Below the pieces are notes generated by a model that did no database searches, was not told the origin of the DNA, and was given only the letters and a program-made list of their open reading frames with translations. From JACNKJ01 sp964440095 (lineage in GTDB: Bacteria > Krumholzibacteriota > Krumholzibacteriia > JACNKJ01), in contig CAYTPZ010000012.1 in NCBI GenBank assembly GCA_964440095.1, positions 1 to 49,166 on the forward strand: a DNA stretch of 49,166 bases. The letters run 5' to 3'. This document shows positions 41,401 through 49,166 of the stretch, piece after piece; within the stretch, counting starts at the first letter, position 1; every line of letters begins with the position of its first letter. The position numbers and the translations under genes are program-made.

Positions 41401-43911
41401 TTCGTCTATGGACACAAGGAGATCTCGGTACTCCGCGACAGTGAGGCTCTGACCCTTGAACTGCTGGACGGGCCGACGGGAATGACGGTCGAGCCAGGAG
41501 ACAGCGTGGAGCTGATCCTGAGGACTGCAGACGCCGACGGACATGGTTTGTCGGCCGAGATCGCACTGGGTGTAGTTGATGAAGCGGTTCTGGCCATGAC
41601 GAATTGGAAGCTGCCGGGTACCGGTGTGCTCCTGAATTTCGACCTGCCGCTTCTGGTGTCGACTGGCGACGCACGCAAGGAGTTGCATACTCAGGAACTT
41701 GCGCAATTGTTAAAGCTGCTTCCCCCAAGCGGTGGAGATGGAGGTTTTGGCGACTCCTGGAAGTCCGGTTCCAGTACGGGAATAGCCCAGAGCGTGAGGC
41801 AGGATTTCAATCCGGTCGCCTACTTCGCACCGGCCTTGCGCAGCGATGCCGATGGAAACCTGCGCGTGAGGTTCAAGGTTCCCGACACCATGACCCGCTA
41901 CCGCATCTATGCCCTTGCCGCCGATCAGCACAGCCGCTTCGGGAAGATGAAAGAAGCGCTGACCGTGGTTAGACAATTCTATCTCGAGCCGGGCTTACCC
42001 CGCTTCTTCACGCGAGGCGACAAGTTCAAGGCTGAACTGGCAATCTTCAATCGCAATGACTATTCAGGCACGATCGACCTGTCGCTCGAGAGTGGACCGG
42101 AGCTCGCCCTTCAACCTGCTCCTCTTGGGCTTGCCGTAGCACCGAACGATCGAACGAGCATTCCGATTTCCGGCGAAGCTCTGACCGTCGGCGAGGTGGA
42201 TTTCACGGCTCTCGCTACTTTTAGAAAACAGCAGGATGGTGTGCACATCACACTACCCATTCACAGTGGCGTAATGACCGATGTATCCAGTTTGTCCGGA
42301 GTTTTCACGGGCCGCGCTGAATTTGACGCGGTCGATCGAGGCCTGCCGGATGATATTTCTGATGATTTGATCGAGGATGGAATTCACTACGCTCGCCTCA
42401 CTCTCTCCACTACGCCGTTTCTCCGACTCACTCCCAGCTTGCACTACTTGATGCGTTATCCCTACGGATGTGTCGAGCAAACCAGCTCCACACTTCTTCC
42501 TCTGGCCGGTCTCAAGCCACTTGTCGAGCAAGGTCACTTGCCAGGATTTGAGAGTAATGAGACCAGGAAGTTCATCGACTCGGGTGTCGAGCGCCTGTTT
42601 TCGATGCAGAAGAGTTCGGGAGGGTTTTCCTATTGGCCCGGTAGCGCGGACGTCCACTTCCATGGAAGCCTCTATGCCCTAACGGCTCTACAGGCTCTAC
42701 AGGCTTTTTCCCAGGGTAGCATTGATCTTCCCGAAGACAGGATGAACAAAGCATGGGACTGGCTTGAGCGTGAAATTCGAAATAGTTCCAAACGCGAGAG
42801 CAAACACAAGCTGCAAGACTATCGTGCATGGTCGCTTTTCTTGCTCAGCCAGGCGTGCCGCCCCACGTGGTGGGCCGTGGAAGACATGTTAACTGAGTTG
42901 AATAGTCTTCCTGTTGAGTCGAGGGCATTTGCTTTACTCGCGGCCTCTAACACCGACTCTATTTCCACCCGGGAACTTTCCAGCCTGGCTCGTAAGCATC
43001 TTTCCAATTTTGATGAGATCTACGCCAGCAACTCCGGCTATTTCCGGGCAAGATTCAGGGCCAAAGCAGTAATTCTCTTAACCCTGGACAAACTTCTTCC
43101 GGGCAGTGAAATAGCTGAGGAATTGGCCTCGACGATACTCGCGGGGATGAACCGCGATGGCCGCTGGACCGCGACGAGTGACACCGGCTGGTGCCTGATC
43201 GCGCTTGCGAGTCACTACGCAAAGCAAGGAACTCGTCCGGCACCGCTAGAGGTCAGCACAAAGCTGGCAGGACAAGTTGTTCACCGTTTCGACCTGTCCG
43301 GGAAGATCAGTGAATCTCTGGAAATCAATCTGTCTGAGTTCTTGAAAAATCCGCAAATCGCATTAACAGCTTCGACAAACACCAAGGTTTATTACTCTCT
43401 GAATCTCAGATACCCTCGGTCTCAGGAGGAACAGTCGGGTTGGTCGAGGGGGTTTAGCATCTCCAAGAAAGTTGAGAATCTGAACGGCAAGGATCAGATC
43501 CAGGTTGGCGATGTCGTCAAGGTTACTCTCCGTTTCGATCCGGAGCATCGATCGCCACTTCGCTATCTTGTCGTTGATGATCCCTTGCCGGCGGGTCTGG
43601 TCGCCATCAACAGTGCTCTGTCCAACGAACAGGTTCCCGAGGAAGCGGACTCCCGCGGTGAAGATTGGTACTGGCGCTGGCGCACACCGAAAGGATTCTA
43701 CGAGCTACATCCCAGCCATTACGAGATGCACGATGATCGCGTACTCATCTTTGCGGACCGCTTGTGGGGAGGCCCCTGGGAATATCGTTACTATGCCAGA
43801 GCCGTCTGCGCCGGCGAATTCGTGATGCCGTCCAGCAAGGTCCACCTGATGTATGAACCGGAGAAGTCCGGCACGACTGCTCTCAGTCATCTCACAATTA
43901 AGGAACGCTGA
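38455..43911 (+). CDS. Alpha-2-macroglobulin family protein
   Basis: An 1818-residue protein of the bacterial alpha-2-macroglobulin (YfhM-like) family, proposed to trap host or rival proteases in the periplasm. It has a signal-like N-terminus with hydrophobic residues 14-27 and SQA cleavage; there is no lipobox, unlike E. coli YfhM. Macroglobulin-like domains fill the first 1000 residues, including GLLFTERGIYKPGETVHIKG, read in parts. The A2M core has YFAPAL (about 1123) and FKVPDTMTRYR. The thioester site is intact: GCVEQTSS with C1339 and Q1342, inside the helical domain with GGFSYWPG. The usual partner pbpC follows one base after the stop. The first seven codons nearly copy the IS transposase start, so the initiation region may be IS-derived. 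Confidence 0.93.
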   Translation: MTKRGKFGLRGSRLIPALLMLLLAMTSQAGLFNEKDALVVTRSHFPTYNSAQPINWGLTIRLSHPVALRELSNKLELRINGERRGLLLLDVLTSEHLDPSRDPDQPLLAVLLRPEGPLDDSFTEDLHCLVTLAPGTRSARGDHRLAKQWSREFKVGAPLKVLSIEAFADGSTVLINFSQPVGHSDLRNELRVIPPARLNWYRSKTTGRELRLSGKFTRGQQYRLSLPSYFSSNGSSFLGGELLFRVPDHQAQIYWLRDKKENETRFRPLVERDSRQLIHAHLVNVEELLCESLQISPLLLPFAERLLSPDSTLADMRDVHADLSRHFDRLDQALGDRKEYRSFLRPPSPEREVFFSQAQFNTWERFSLPASYREHAETGGIELISLRENRAGSKANTGLALFRITDLAITYKQSPREMLVWMTSLATGLPLAKVPIIALDEKGEAWLLGKTDKDGLLICSRETPLQGFSVQHPSPSHRRNDFDPATIVTLLAATNDDATFIDLHSATQLVGSENPKKLKTESSRRGLLFTERGIYKPGETVHIKGLLRDFGDDMRIVPPDCRISMRIKDPRKDSVYSQTLDCSAFGSIQDSLPLKSWAKLGQYTVSIGADLKKPIATATFQVQEYRPPRHYCDLRFMQEERINDDYVNREYTEDWLTATAGAHYYAGGPVKHGKLYWQVHTAPTHYSVDEYPEYRFGSEGRDGSVFLESGEALLDKGGEIPIHLPLGSGALSGEYGLKFSITALDFDGRSAAVASTWQTQPEYLIGIAGLPDNLIAFQPQSLKFLVLDEKNHPVKHGSLQLRLLSREHQYIQKRDAQGRYSWTWREVWLEVQRIDLAVQKSGTPFDLTFPDWGDHRIELTYFDRNGNRYQNARLVESDNPRRWRQSSSNDYPVLPLRLDQNSVDPGETVQIKIRPDKALASGLFCLEREGIFDAHLFPVDEGEMSFTVSKEMEPNIHVSVLGTLARAEFPRYRQEEDRGGPGFVYGHKEISVLRDSEALTLELLDGPTGMTVEPGDSVELILRTADADGHGLSAEIALGVVDEAVLAMTNWKLPGTGVLLNFDLPLLVSTGDARKELHTQELAQLLKLLPPSGGDGGFGDSWKSGSSTGIAQSVRQDFNPVAYFAPALRSDADGNLRVRFKVPDTMTRYRIYALAADQHSRFGKMKEALTVVRQFYLEPGLPRFFTRGDKFKAELAIFNRNDYSGTIDLSLESGPELALQPAPLGLAVAPNDRTSIPISGEALTVGEVDFTALATFRKQQDGVHITLPIHSGVMTDVSSLSGVFTGRAEFDAVDRGLPDDISDDLIEDGIHYARLTLSTTPFLRLTPSLHYLMRYPYGCVEQTSSTLLPLAGLKPLVEQGHLPGFESNETRKFIDSGVERLFSMQKSSGGFSYWPGSADVHFHGSLYALTALQALQAFSQGSIDLPEDRMNKAWDWLEREIRNSSKRESKHKLQDYRAWSLFLLSQACRPTWWAVEDMLTELNSLPVESRAFALLAASNTDSISTRELSSLARKHLSNFDEIYASNSGYFRARFRAKAVILLTLDKLLPGSEIAEELASTILAGMNRDGRWTATSDTGWCLIALASHYAKQGTRPAPLEVSTKLAGQVVHRFDLSGKISESLEINLSEFLKNPQIALTASTNTKVYYSLNLRYPRSQEEQSGWSRGFSISKKVENLNGKDQIQVGDVVKVTLRFDPEHRSPLRYLVVDDPLPAGLVAINSALSNEQVPEEADSRGEDWYWRWRTPKGFYELHPSHYEMHDDRVLIFADRLWGGPWEYRYYARAVCAGEFVMPSSKVHLMYEPEKSGTTALSHLTIKER

Positions 43912-43912
43912 G

Positions 43913-46240
43913 ATGTCAGCGATGAATGAGCGGTTTAGCTCCATGTGGTGGCAGTGGCTGAGTGCGATTTTACTCCTGCCACCACTTTTTCTTCTGGCGA
44001 CTATTCTCTATTTTGAACGGGGTTTTTCCGAGAAGAACCTGGAGCTTCCACCCTGTCAGATCATCGCCGACGCTCATGGAAATGTTCTGTACTTTGCGCC
44101 CAACATTAGGGGCGAGCAACATCAATCGCGGAGATTGGATGAAATTCCGCGCCAACTTCAGAACGCCTTTCTGGCGGCGGAGGACAATCGTTTTCGTGAT
44201 CACATCGGCGTTGATTTCAGGGCTGTTCTTCGGGCAACCCGAGACAACCTCCGTGCGCGGAGAATCGTATCGGGAGCTTCGACCATCACCATGCAGCTGG
44301 TTCGATGTAACTCGACGGGGGGGCGATCCCTCGGCGCAAAATTCCGTGAAGCTCTAGTGGCCATGATCGTGGAGCGACACTTGGGTAAGGATCAAATCCT
44401 TGAACTCTACCTGAACAGTGTGCCCATGGGCCGCAACATCCGTGGCGTTGATCTGGCCGCCGAGCGCTACTTTGATCTGTCTCTGGATGATTTGAGTCTG
44501 GCGCAATGCGCGACACTTGCGGCCCTGCCCAAAGCCCCGGGGACTCTCGACCCTGTCAGCGGAGATCTGGAGCGTCTCCGTGAGCGGCGACAGTGGATCC
44601 TCAGGCGGATGGTGAAGTGCGGTTACATTGATACCGACGCTGCTTCGGTCGCGTCAAACGAAGGTGTCGTCGCCGGCAAGCCAAGCTATCTCCTTCGAGC
44701 GCCTCACCTTTGTCAGCGGATTCTGAGCGCACCGGAAGAATTCTCTCGCGGGGAAAGATCCTGCGGCAATGTCATTCTGAAAACGACGCTGGATGTGGAA
44801 TTGCAGGACAATGTAGAGGCGATTCTGGTTTCCCATCGTGAGCGATTGCGGGAACTGGGCGCTAGCCAAGCTGCGGCCATGGTCGTCCGCAACCGGGACC
44901 GTGCCGTGACTGCCTACATCGGCTCTCTCGGATGGGAGAATCGGGCAATGGGCTTCAACGATGGCGTCAGGGCTGCGCGCTCATCGGGATCTACTCTCAA
45001 GCCCTTTCTCTATGCCCTTGGACTGGAGAGTGGATACGACCCCGCGGCCTTCTTTGAGGATCTCGAGCAATTCTACGCAACTCCGGGAGGTGAGTATCGT
45101 CCACGCAATGCAAGCGGCGACCAGTTCGGCCCGATCGGGATGCGCTTGGCCCTGGGCAGTTCACTCAACCTGACGGCGATCAAACTCGTTCAAAGTTTGG
45201 GTTGTGAACCCGCTCTGAGATTTCTTGGCTCATGCCGCTTGCCGATTCTTCCCTTGGAGACTGCCGAACACTATGGGTTGGGTTTGGCGATTGGCAATCT
45301 GGAAGTTTCCCTGGAAAGCCTGATAACAGCCTACTCAATGTTGGCGGAAGAAGGCATGTTGCGCCCCCTTCGCTTCACGAACGAGCCGCTTCAACAAGCG
45401 ACGAGGCGTGTTCTTTCGCCCGAGGCAAGTTGGATTGTCACCAACGTGCTTTCCGATCCCGGGGCTCGTACTCTGGGTTTCGCGCGAACGCCTCTCGTCA
45501 ATTTTCCGGGTACTGTGGCAATCAAGACGGGAACCAGTACTTACAATCGGGATGCATGGATTCTTGCCTACACTCCCGAATATACTCTCGGAATTTGGGC
45601 GGGAAATTTTGACGGAAGCCCCACGGATGGCCTCGGGGGGATGGACGCCGGCGAGCCTATCCTCGATGACATCCTGACGCTTCTCTATGGCGATTCCAGC
45701 CCCGGCGAATTTCTTCCTCCTGCCGGTGTCGAAAGACGGGATGTCTGCACCTATTCGGGGAACGAGCCTACGGCATTTTGTCCGATACTGAGGCAGGAGT
45801 GGTTTATCAAGGGATGCGATCCGGGTACTCCTTGCAGTTTTCACCAGAATCAAGGTGAGCGGCACGACTTACCCGCAGCCTTTGCCGGCTGGGTTGAGGA
45901 TCATGTCATCAGCAGAGACAGCTCCGCTTGGCGCCTGTCCCCTCCTGAGCAAGTAGCGGCAACAACCCACAGTGTTGCAGCAAATGCCGGTTTGCGAATC
46001 ACGTATCCGCTAGGCAATGATCACTTCCGACTGGATTCCAATAGCATACCCTATCGGGTTCCCTTGCAAGTTCACCTGGACAAGCCGCTACCCTGGGTGC
46101 GCTGGTTTGTCGACGGAATTGAGCTCGCGCGTGTCGGTCCACCTTATGAAGCGGAATGGACGTTGTGCCGTGGCCAGCACAGTATCTCGGTAAGTGGACC
46201 GGATATGCGGGGAGCGGAAGTGACGCTATTTGTTGACTGA
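43913..46240 (+). CDS. pbpC: Penicillin-binding protein 1C
   Basis: A 775-residue bifunctional peptidoglycan synthase. After a single membrane anchor (about 13-34) the transglycosylase domain shows AAEDNRFRDHIGVD (catalytic E90), GASTITMQLVRC and ELYLNSVPMGRNIRG. The transpeptidase has S360-T-L-K363 in SGSTLKPFLYALG, S417-L-N419, and KTGTS (538-542). The C-terminal 100 residues form the BiPBP_C domain (GIELARVGPPYEAEW). The ATG at 43913 is one base after the macroglobulin stop. This pair is conserved, and the model is that PBP1C repairs wall where the protease trap acts. All catalytic residues are present. Confidence 0.95.
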   Translation: MSAMNERFSSMWWQWLSAILLLPPLFLLATILYFERGFSEKNLELPPCQIIADAHGNVLYFAPNIRGEQHQSRRLDEIPRQLQNAFLAAEDNRFRDHIGVDFRAVLRATRDNLRARRIVSGASTITMQLVRCNSTGGRSLGAKFREALVAMIVERHLGKDQILELYLNSVPMGRNIRGVDLAAERYFDLSLDDLSLAQCATLAALPKAPGTLDPVSGDLERLRERRQWILRRMVKCGYIDTDAASVASNEGVVAGKPSYLLRAPHLCQRILSAPEEFSRGERSCGNVILKTTLDVELQDNVEAILVSHRERLRELGASQAAAMVVRNRDRAVTAYIGSLGWENRAMGFNDGVRAARSSGSTLKPFLYALGLESGYDPAAFFEDLEQFYATPGGEYRPRNASGDQFGPIGMRLALGSSLNLTAIKLVQSLGCEPALRFLGSCRLPILPLETAEHYGLGLAIGNLEVSLESLITAYSMLAEEGMLRPLRFTNEPLQQATRRVLSPEASWIVTNVLSDPGARTLGFARTPLVNFPGTVAIKTGTSTYNRDAWILAYTPEYTLGIWAGNFDGSPTDGLGGMDAGEPILDDILTLLYGDSSPGEFLPPAGVERRDVCTYSGNEPTAFCPILRQEWFIKGCDPGTPCSFHQNQGERHDLPAAFAGWVEDHVISRDSSAWRLSPPEQVAATTHSVAANAGLRITYPLGNDHFRLDSNSIPYRVPLQVHLDKPLPWVRWFVDGIELARVGPPYEAEWTLCRGQHSISVSGPDMRGAEVTLFVD

Positions 46241-46252
46241 AGTGGAGGCGTA

Positions 46253-46549
46253 TTGCCTTGTCGATCCTATCGTAGAAAACCCTCTCTACAATGAAAGGGA
46301 GCAAGCAATGCTACCATAAGAAATGACCGTCTCGGAGCTTCTATCTTCGATGCAAGATCGAATTTCAAGATCGACACTTTGGTTACGTGTTTTATTGTTT
46401 TATCGCCTGTCTTGGGAATCTACATTCTATGTGTATTAGTCGATATCACTATGGGTCTCTTTGATCCGGAACTCGGCCTTGGCGTTTTCTCCGGAATCTT
46501 CACTCTCCTGTGGATCTATCCCTCAATCGCTACGGCCCAGATCCTTTGA
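46253..46549 (+). pseudogene. Interrupted small membrane ORF downstream of pbpC
   Basis: In the same frame as pbpC, a TTG at 46253 with GTGGAGG just upstream opens 13 codons (PCRSYRRKPSLQ), then a TGA at 46292, then 84 open codons to 46549. The second part reads NATIRNDRLGASIFDARSN, and then has two hydrophobic segments (LVTCFIVLSPVLGIYILCVL and GVFSGIFTLLWIYPS). The long clean membrane-like reading after the stop suggests a decayed or recoded gene. No ATG exists after the TGA until 46451. I do not recognise a family. Confidence 0.4.
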
Positions 46550-46778
46550 TCTAGCCTGCCCCGACGATCGCACTGCGATCAGGAACTCGATCAGATCAGC
46601 GCGCATTCATCGCGCGTTGGGTTCACTTGGCAGAAACTTTCGACAAGACGCAAGATGTACTTGGCTGTCGTCCAAACAAGTCCCTCTCGAAATTTCATCC
46701 GGTGGCGAAACGAGAGCCCCTCGTCACGCATTCTGCTCATTGAAATCCAGCAATTTCCAAGACGTAGTTTTCGGCGCG

Positions 46779-46824
46779 CCCGGCCCGCGGCGGGGGCGGC
46801 TGCGCCTCGCCCCCTGCCGCCGGG
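46779..46824. other. Large GC-rich hairpin
   Basis: The left arm (46779-46798, starting CCCGGC and ending GGCGGGGGCG) pairs with the right arm (46808-46824, CGCCCCC-TGCCGCCGGG) around a 9-base loop, with one bulge of about four bases and one unpaired base. It lies 65 bases past the stop of the minus-strand lipoprotein gene. No T-run follows, so it may be a REP-like or RNA-stabilising element and not a standard terminator. Confidence 0.6.
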
Positions 46825-46833
46825 CTCCCGCGC

Positions 46834-46868
46834 CAAGATCAAGGGCTCAAGAGTCCAAGGACCAAGGG
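46834..46868. repeat. Degenerate heptamer repeats around CAAGGAC
   Basis: The plus strand reads CAAGATC, AAGGGCT, CAAGAGT, CCAAGGA, CCAAGGG in five 7-base steps. The units are less regular than at the other loci. They lie 20 bases past the stop of the mosaic lipoprotein gene, next to the GC-rich hairpin. Confidence 0.6.
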
Positions 46869-46888
46869 CCCGATGCCGCTTCGCGACA

Positions 46889-49166
46889 TCAAAAGGCGGA
46901 CCTCACGGGCCGGAAGCCAATGCAGTAGCTGCTCCCCGGGTAGTGGCCGTTCCGGTACGCCGAGCGGCAGCGCCGGGCGTCGCTGCCCCAGCCGCCGCCC
47001 CGGATCACCCGGTAGGCGCCAGGAGGGCCTCCCACCGGATCGTAGCCGGAACCCGGGTCGCTATAGTAGCCACTGCTATACCAGTCGTTGCACCACTCCC
47101 AAAGGTTCCCATGCATATCATAGAGGCCCCATGCATTGGTGGGGTAGCTGCCCACGGGCACCGTCCAGCCCTCATAGGGCCCTGAGGAACAACCCGTGTA
47201 GGGATAGTTGCCGTTGTAGTTCGCCTCCGTACCCGCATCCAAACAATCGCCTGTATTGAACGGTGTCTGCGTGCCCGCACGGCAGGCATACTCCCACTCG
47301 GCCTCGGTCGGCAGACGATAGCCCTGAGCCGTGTAGGGGCTGTTCCCGTTGCACTGCCAGCTATTGTGGTCGTAGGCGCGAGGCAGGCCTTCATAGAGGC
47401 TCAGCCAGTCGCAGTAGGCCGCCGAGCCGTACCAGGTCACTTCCTTGACCGGATGGTTCTCCCTACCGGCGTCCACGGTGAAGACGCTGCCGCTGAAAGA
47501 GATCTCGCAATCACTGTCATCCATGTCGAGCAGCTCCTGCGTGGAACCGTCCAAGGCGTCGCGCAGGCTGCCGCTTGTTGCCGTTGCGTAGCCATAATTG
47601 TAGGCCCACTGAGCCAAATCCGCATACTGCTGGTTCGTAATCTCGGTAACATGCAAGTAAAAGCTGTGCGTCAGAGTCACGTTGTGCTGCGGACGTTCGT
47701 CCGATTGAGTGCCCGGCTCATCGCTGGGGGCGCCCATGGTGAAGGTGCCGGCGGGAATGAGGGTGAAGCCCTCCGTGGGGCCTGTGCCCTCCACGTAGAT
47801 TCCGGTGAAAGTGATCGTCCCATCGGCCGCCAAAGTCTGAGTGTCACCGCCAGGTGTGATGTAGCCGTCAACCGCACCCCAGGTGATCGTGTAAGAGCCT
47901 ACCGGCATATCGGTTAGAGTCTCATCACCGGAACCCGTTTCGTTGTAATCGCAGGGGCCCACCAGGGTCCAGGAGGCGTTCAGTTCATCGGGTTCGACAT
48001 CGATGATTACCGTTCCGGAGCCGCTGAGGGGCCAGTTCCAATCCCCAATCGGATAAGTGTAGATCTCAAATTCCTCGCGCCATTCCAGGTCAAAGACCCA
48101 GACGTCCATCTCCAGGCCCACGACCGCATAGAGGATTGCATCCAGGTCCAGGGTCAGATCCTGGTCGCAGGGATCGCCGCTAAGGGCCGCATTGAAGTGA
48201 AGTCCGGTCTTGCCGCCCATGAAGGGACCCGCCACGCCATAGAGCAGGCAGGCGGCGTTCAGCGAGGCTCCCGCCTCGAAGTCCAGCTCGGCTGTGAACT
48301 GGGGAGGCGTGTAGTTGAAGTGCTTTTCGCTGTGGGAGATCGTGTAGAACTGCGGATCGGCCTGCCTTTCGTAGCCGATACCGTTGCGGATTTCCTGGGT
48401 GAAGTTGATGCTCGTTTCGATACTCACAGAAAGATCCCCGTGGATGTGAGCTTCTACTTCCAGCATGGGTACGATCCACACGGCACCACCCAGGGGAATC
48501 GCGCCCAGTCCTATCTGCCAGAGATCAATCTCCTGCTCACTGATGAATTCCCATCCCACACTGGCGATGAGGTCAAGGTCGACTGTCTGATCGGTGACGA
48601 CTCCCACCTCAAGCTTCTCGAGGGTGAACCAGTCGATGTCGATCTCTGCAAACAGACGGGCCGTGAAGCTGTACGTGCCATCGAGTCTGATCTGATCGGT
48701 GGTGGTATTCTCGTTGCCGTCTTGATCGTAGAGGAGGCAATCCAGGCCCACACTGAAGGTCTCGTCATCCCGATCCGGGATGGTTTTCGCCCCATTGAAC
48801 AACCTGCTGGTTCTGATTTGGGAGGGGCGTAGCTGGAAGGAATCGGAGAGGGCCATCTGCTCGAAGGCGTCGGTGAGCAGGGTCGGCTCCGTGCCCAGCA
48901 CCAGAGTGCCCCGCTGGGAGCTAACGCTGGTTACTCTAAGGAGGAACCCATCGGGAGCCGTCTCGTCATCCTGTCCGATCAGAATGCTGCCGACCTCTAC
49001 ATCTTCAGCATAATCTGAACTCTCATCGAGGGTGAGATCACCGCCGTCTGGATTGTAGTCCAGGATGACAGCTTCTTCCTCGGGCGGCAGGATCAGAGTC
49101 GAATCAGCTTCCGTGTAGGGTGGCTCGGGGGGTTCCGGGCCCGTAGAGTCGTCGCTTCCGCAGCCG
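46889..49166 (-). CDS. Mosaic lipoprotein with SUMF1/formylglycine-enzyme-like C-terminal domain, N-terminus beyond window
   Basis: The frame is open to the right edge. The second residue inside the window is a cysteine in GCGSDDSTGPEPPEPP, the mature start of a lipoprotein, so only the signal peptide is missing and the GTG at 48901 is not the start. Layout of the roughly 758 visible residues: Pro/Glu-rich linker; a long beta-rich region (to about 48020) with no known domain; a PEGA-like beta domain (DELNASWTLVGP to GYITPGGDTQ, about 48000-47795); then the SUMF1 fold (FTLIPAGTFTMGAP, EVTWYGSAAYCDWLS, YRLPTEAEWEYACRAG, GLYDMHGNLWEWCNDWY, IRGGGWGSDARRCRSAYRN). The paired active cysteines of true FGE are not seen, so it is probably a binding or structural version. 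It ends near the hairpin and repeats. Confidence 0.85.
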   Translation of the reverse strand, partial: GCGSDDSTGPEPPEPPYTEADSTLILPPEEEAVILDYNPDGGDLTLDESSDYAEDVEVGSILIGQDDETAPDGFLLRVTSVSSQRGTLVLGTEPTLLTDAFEQMALSDSFQLRPSQIRTSRLFNGAKTIPDRDDETFSVGLDCLLYDQDGNENTTTDQIRLDGTYSFTARLFAEIDIDWFTLEKLEVGVVTDQTVDLDLIASVGWEFISEQEIDLWQIGLGAIPLGGAVWIVPMLEVEAHIHGDLSVSIETSINFTQEIRNGIGYERQADPQFYTISHSEKHFNYTPPQFTAELDFEAGASLNAACLLYGVAGPFMGGKTGLHFNAALSGDPCDQDLTLDLDAILYAVVGLEMDVWVFDLEWREEFEIYTYPIGDWNWPLSGSGTVIIDVEPDELNASWTLVGPCDYNETGSGDETLTDMPVGSYTITWGAVDGYITPGGDTQTLAADGTITFTGIYVEGTGPTEGFTLIPAGTFTMGAPSDEPGTQSDERPQHNVTLTHSFYLHVTEITNQQYADLAQWAYNYGYATATSGSLRDALDGSTQELLDMDDSDCEISFSGSVFTVDAGRENHPVKEVTWYGSAAYCDWLSLYEGLPRAYDHNSWQCNGNSPYTAQGYRLPTEAEWEYACRAGTQTPFNTGDCLDAGTEANYNGNYPYTGCSSGPYEGWTVPVGSYPTNAWGLYDMHGNLWEWCNDWYSSGYYSDPGSGYDPVGGPPGAYRVIRGGGWGSDARRCRSAYRNGHYPGSSYCIGFRPVRSAF

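Larger units (their letters stand above)
46550..46888. other. Intergenic stretch with no recognised gene
   Basis: About 340 bases between the interrupted ORF and the mosaic lipoprotein gene. Short frames exist on both strands but show no family signature and cross the GC-rich hairpin. Contents I can name are a small palindrome GATCGCA-C-TGCGATC at about 46565-46580, the large hairpin at 46779-46824 and the heptamer-like repeats at 46834-46868. Confidence 0.5.

Noticed and set aside
46461..46928. 155-codon plus-strand frame in the intergenic stretch
   Set aside because: It crosses the GC-rich hairpin and heptamer repeats and has low-complexity Arg/Pro/Ser content; no family is recognisable.
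48880..48901. GTG at 48901 as the start of the right-hand gene
   Set aside because: The frame stays open to the window edge and reaches a lipobox-like Gly-Cys-Gly-Ser followed by a Pro/Glu linker, so the real start is outside.
1..49166. CRISPR arrays, tRNA or rRNA genes, riboswitches
   Set aside because: No spaced direct repeats, cloverleaf with a CCA-side TpsiC consensus, rRNA stretches or recognisable riboswitch cores were seen on either strand.

Overview
The window comes from a moderately GC-rich Gram-negative bacterium. Outer-membrane traits support this: an LpxL-type acyltransferase, HldE for LPS-core heptose, a TonB-type plug/barrel protein, DsbD, PBP1C and several lipoproteins. Codon choice, packed gene order, an ECF S-component paired with an outer-membrane receptor, and lipoproteins with a formylglycine-enzyme-like (SUMF1) fold fit an uncultivated lineage in or near the FCB superphylum. 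This placement is an inference from style; no rRNA or tRNA gene is visible.

Left part (1-4.8 kb): a partial DegT-type sugar aminotransferase, a YigZ-family protein, an unknown lipoprotein, a secreted M28 peptidase and an HNH endonuclease. Convergent genes here meet with touching or overlapping stop codons, and one clear intrinsic terminator lies inside the coding sequence of the opposing gene.

4.8-15.8 kb, minus strand: one long run hldE-sucC-sucD-ndk-yceD-rpmF-plsX-fabH-fabD-fabG-acpP-fabF-rnc. It joins LPS heptose synthesis, the TCA-cycle succinyl-CoA step, nucleotide balance and type II fatty acid synthesis. Candidate sigma70-like promoters precede hldE and acpP.

15.9-35.3 kb: a DUF3467 gene on the plus strand, then about 18 minus-strand genes nearly all overlapping or separated by a few bases: dinG-like helicase, hutU, hutI, PHP phosphoesterase, ECF S-component, TonB-plug outer-membrane protein, aroC, a 47-codon ORF, aroK, rsmD, coaD, aspartate aminotransferase, obgE, a GT-C-like membrane protein, dprA, a second GT-C-like protein and an LpxL-type acyltransferase.

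35.5-37.8 kb, plus strand: dsbD-trxA, closed by a strong terminator. These form a cytoplasm-to-periplasm thiol reduction pair.

37.8-49.2 kb is the accessory part: a wrecked IS3-type element, an alpha-2-macroglobulin homologue whose first codons nearly copy the transposase start, its usual partner PBP1C, an interrupted small membrane ORF, a 340-base stretch with a GC-rich hairpin and heptamer repeats, and a large mosaic lipoprotein that runs off the right edge.

The least expected signal is a set of short tandem heptamers at four separate loci (units like ACTGGGG, GCGGTAA/GCGGACA, CAAGGAC), resembling the STRR repeats of filamentous cyanobacteria. One lies inside dsbD, one inside the 47-codon ORF between aroC and aroK, one forms a large hairpin between fabG and acpP, and one lies beside the mosaic lipoprotein gene. 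No CRISPR array, phage module or clearly new multi-gene system was found.
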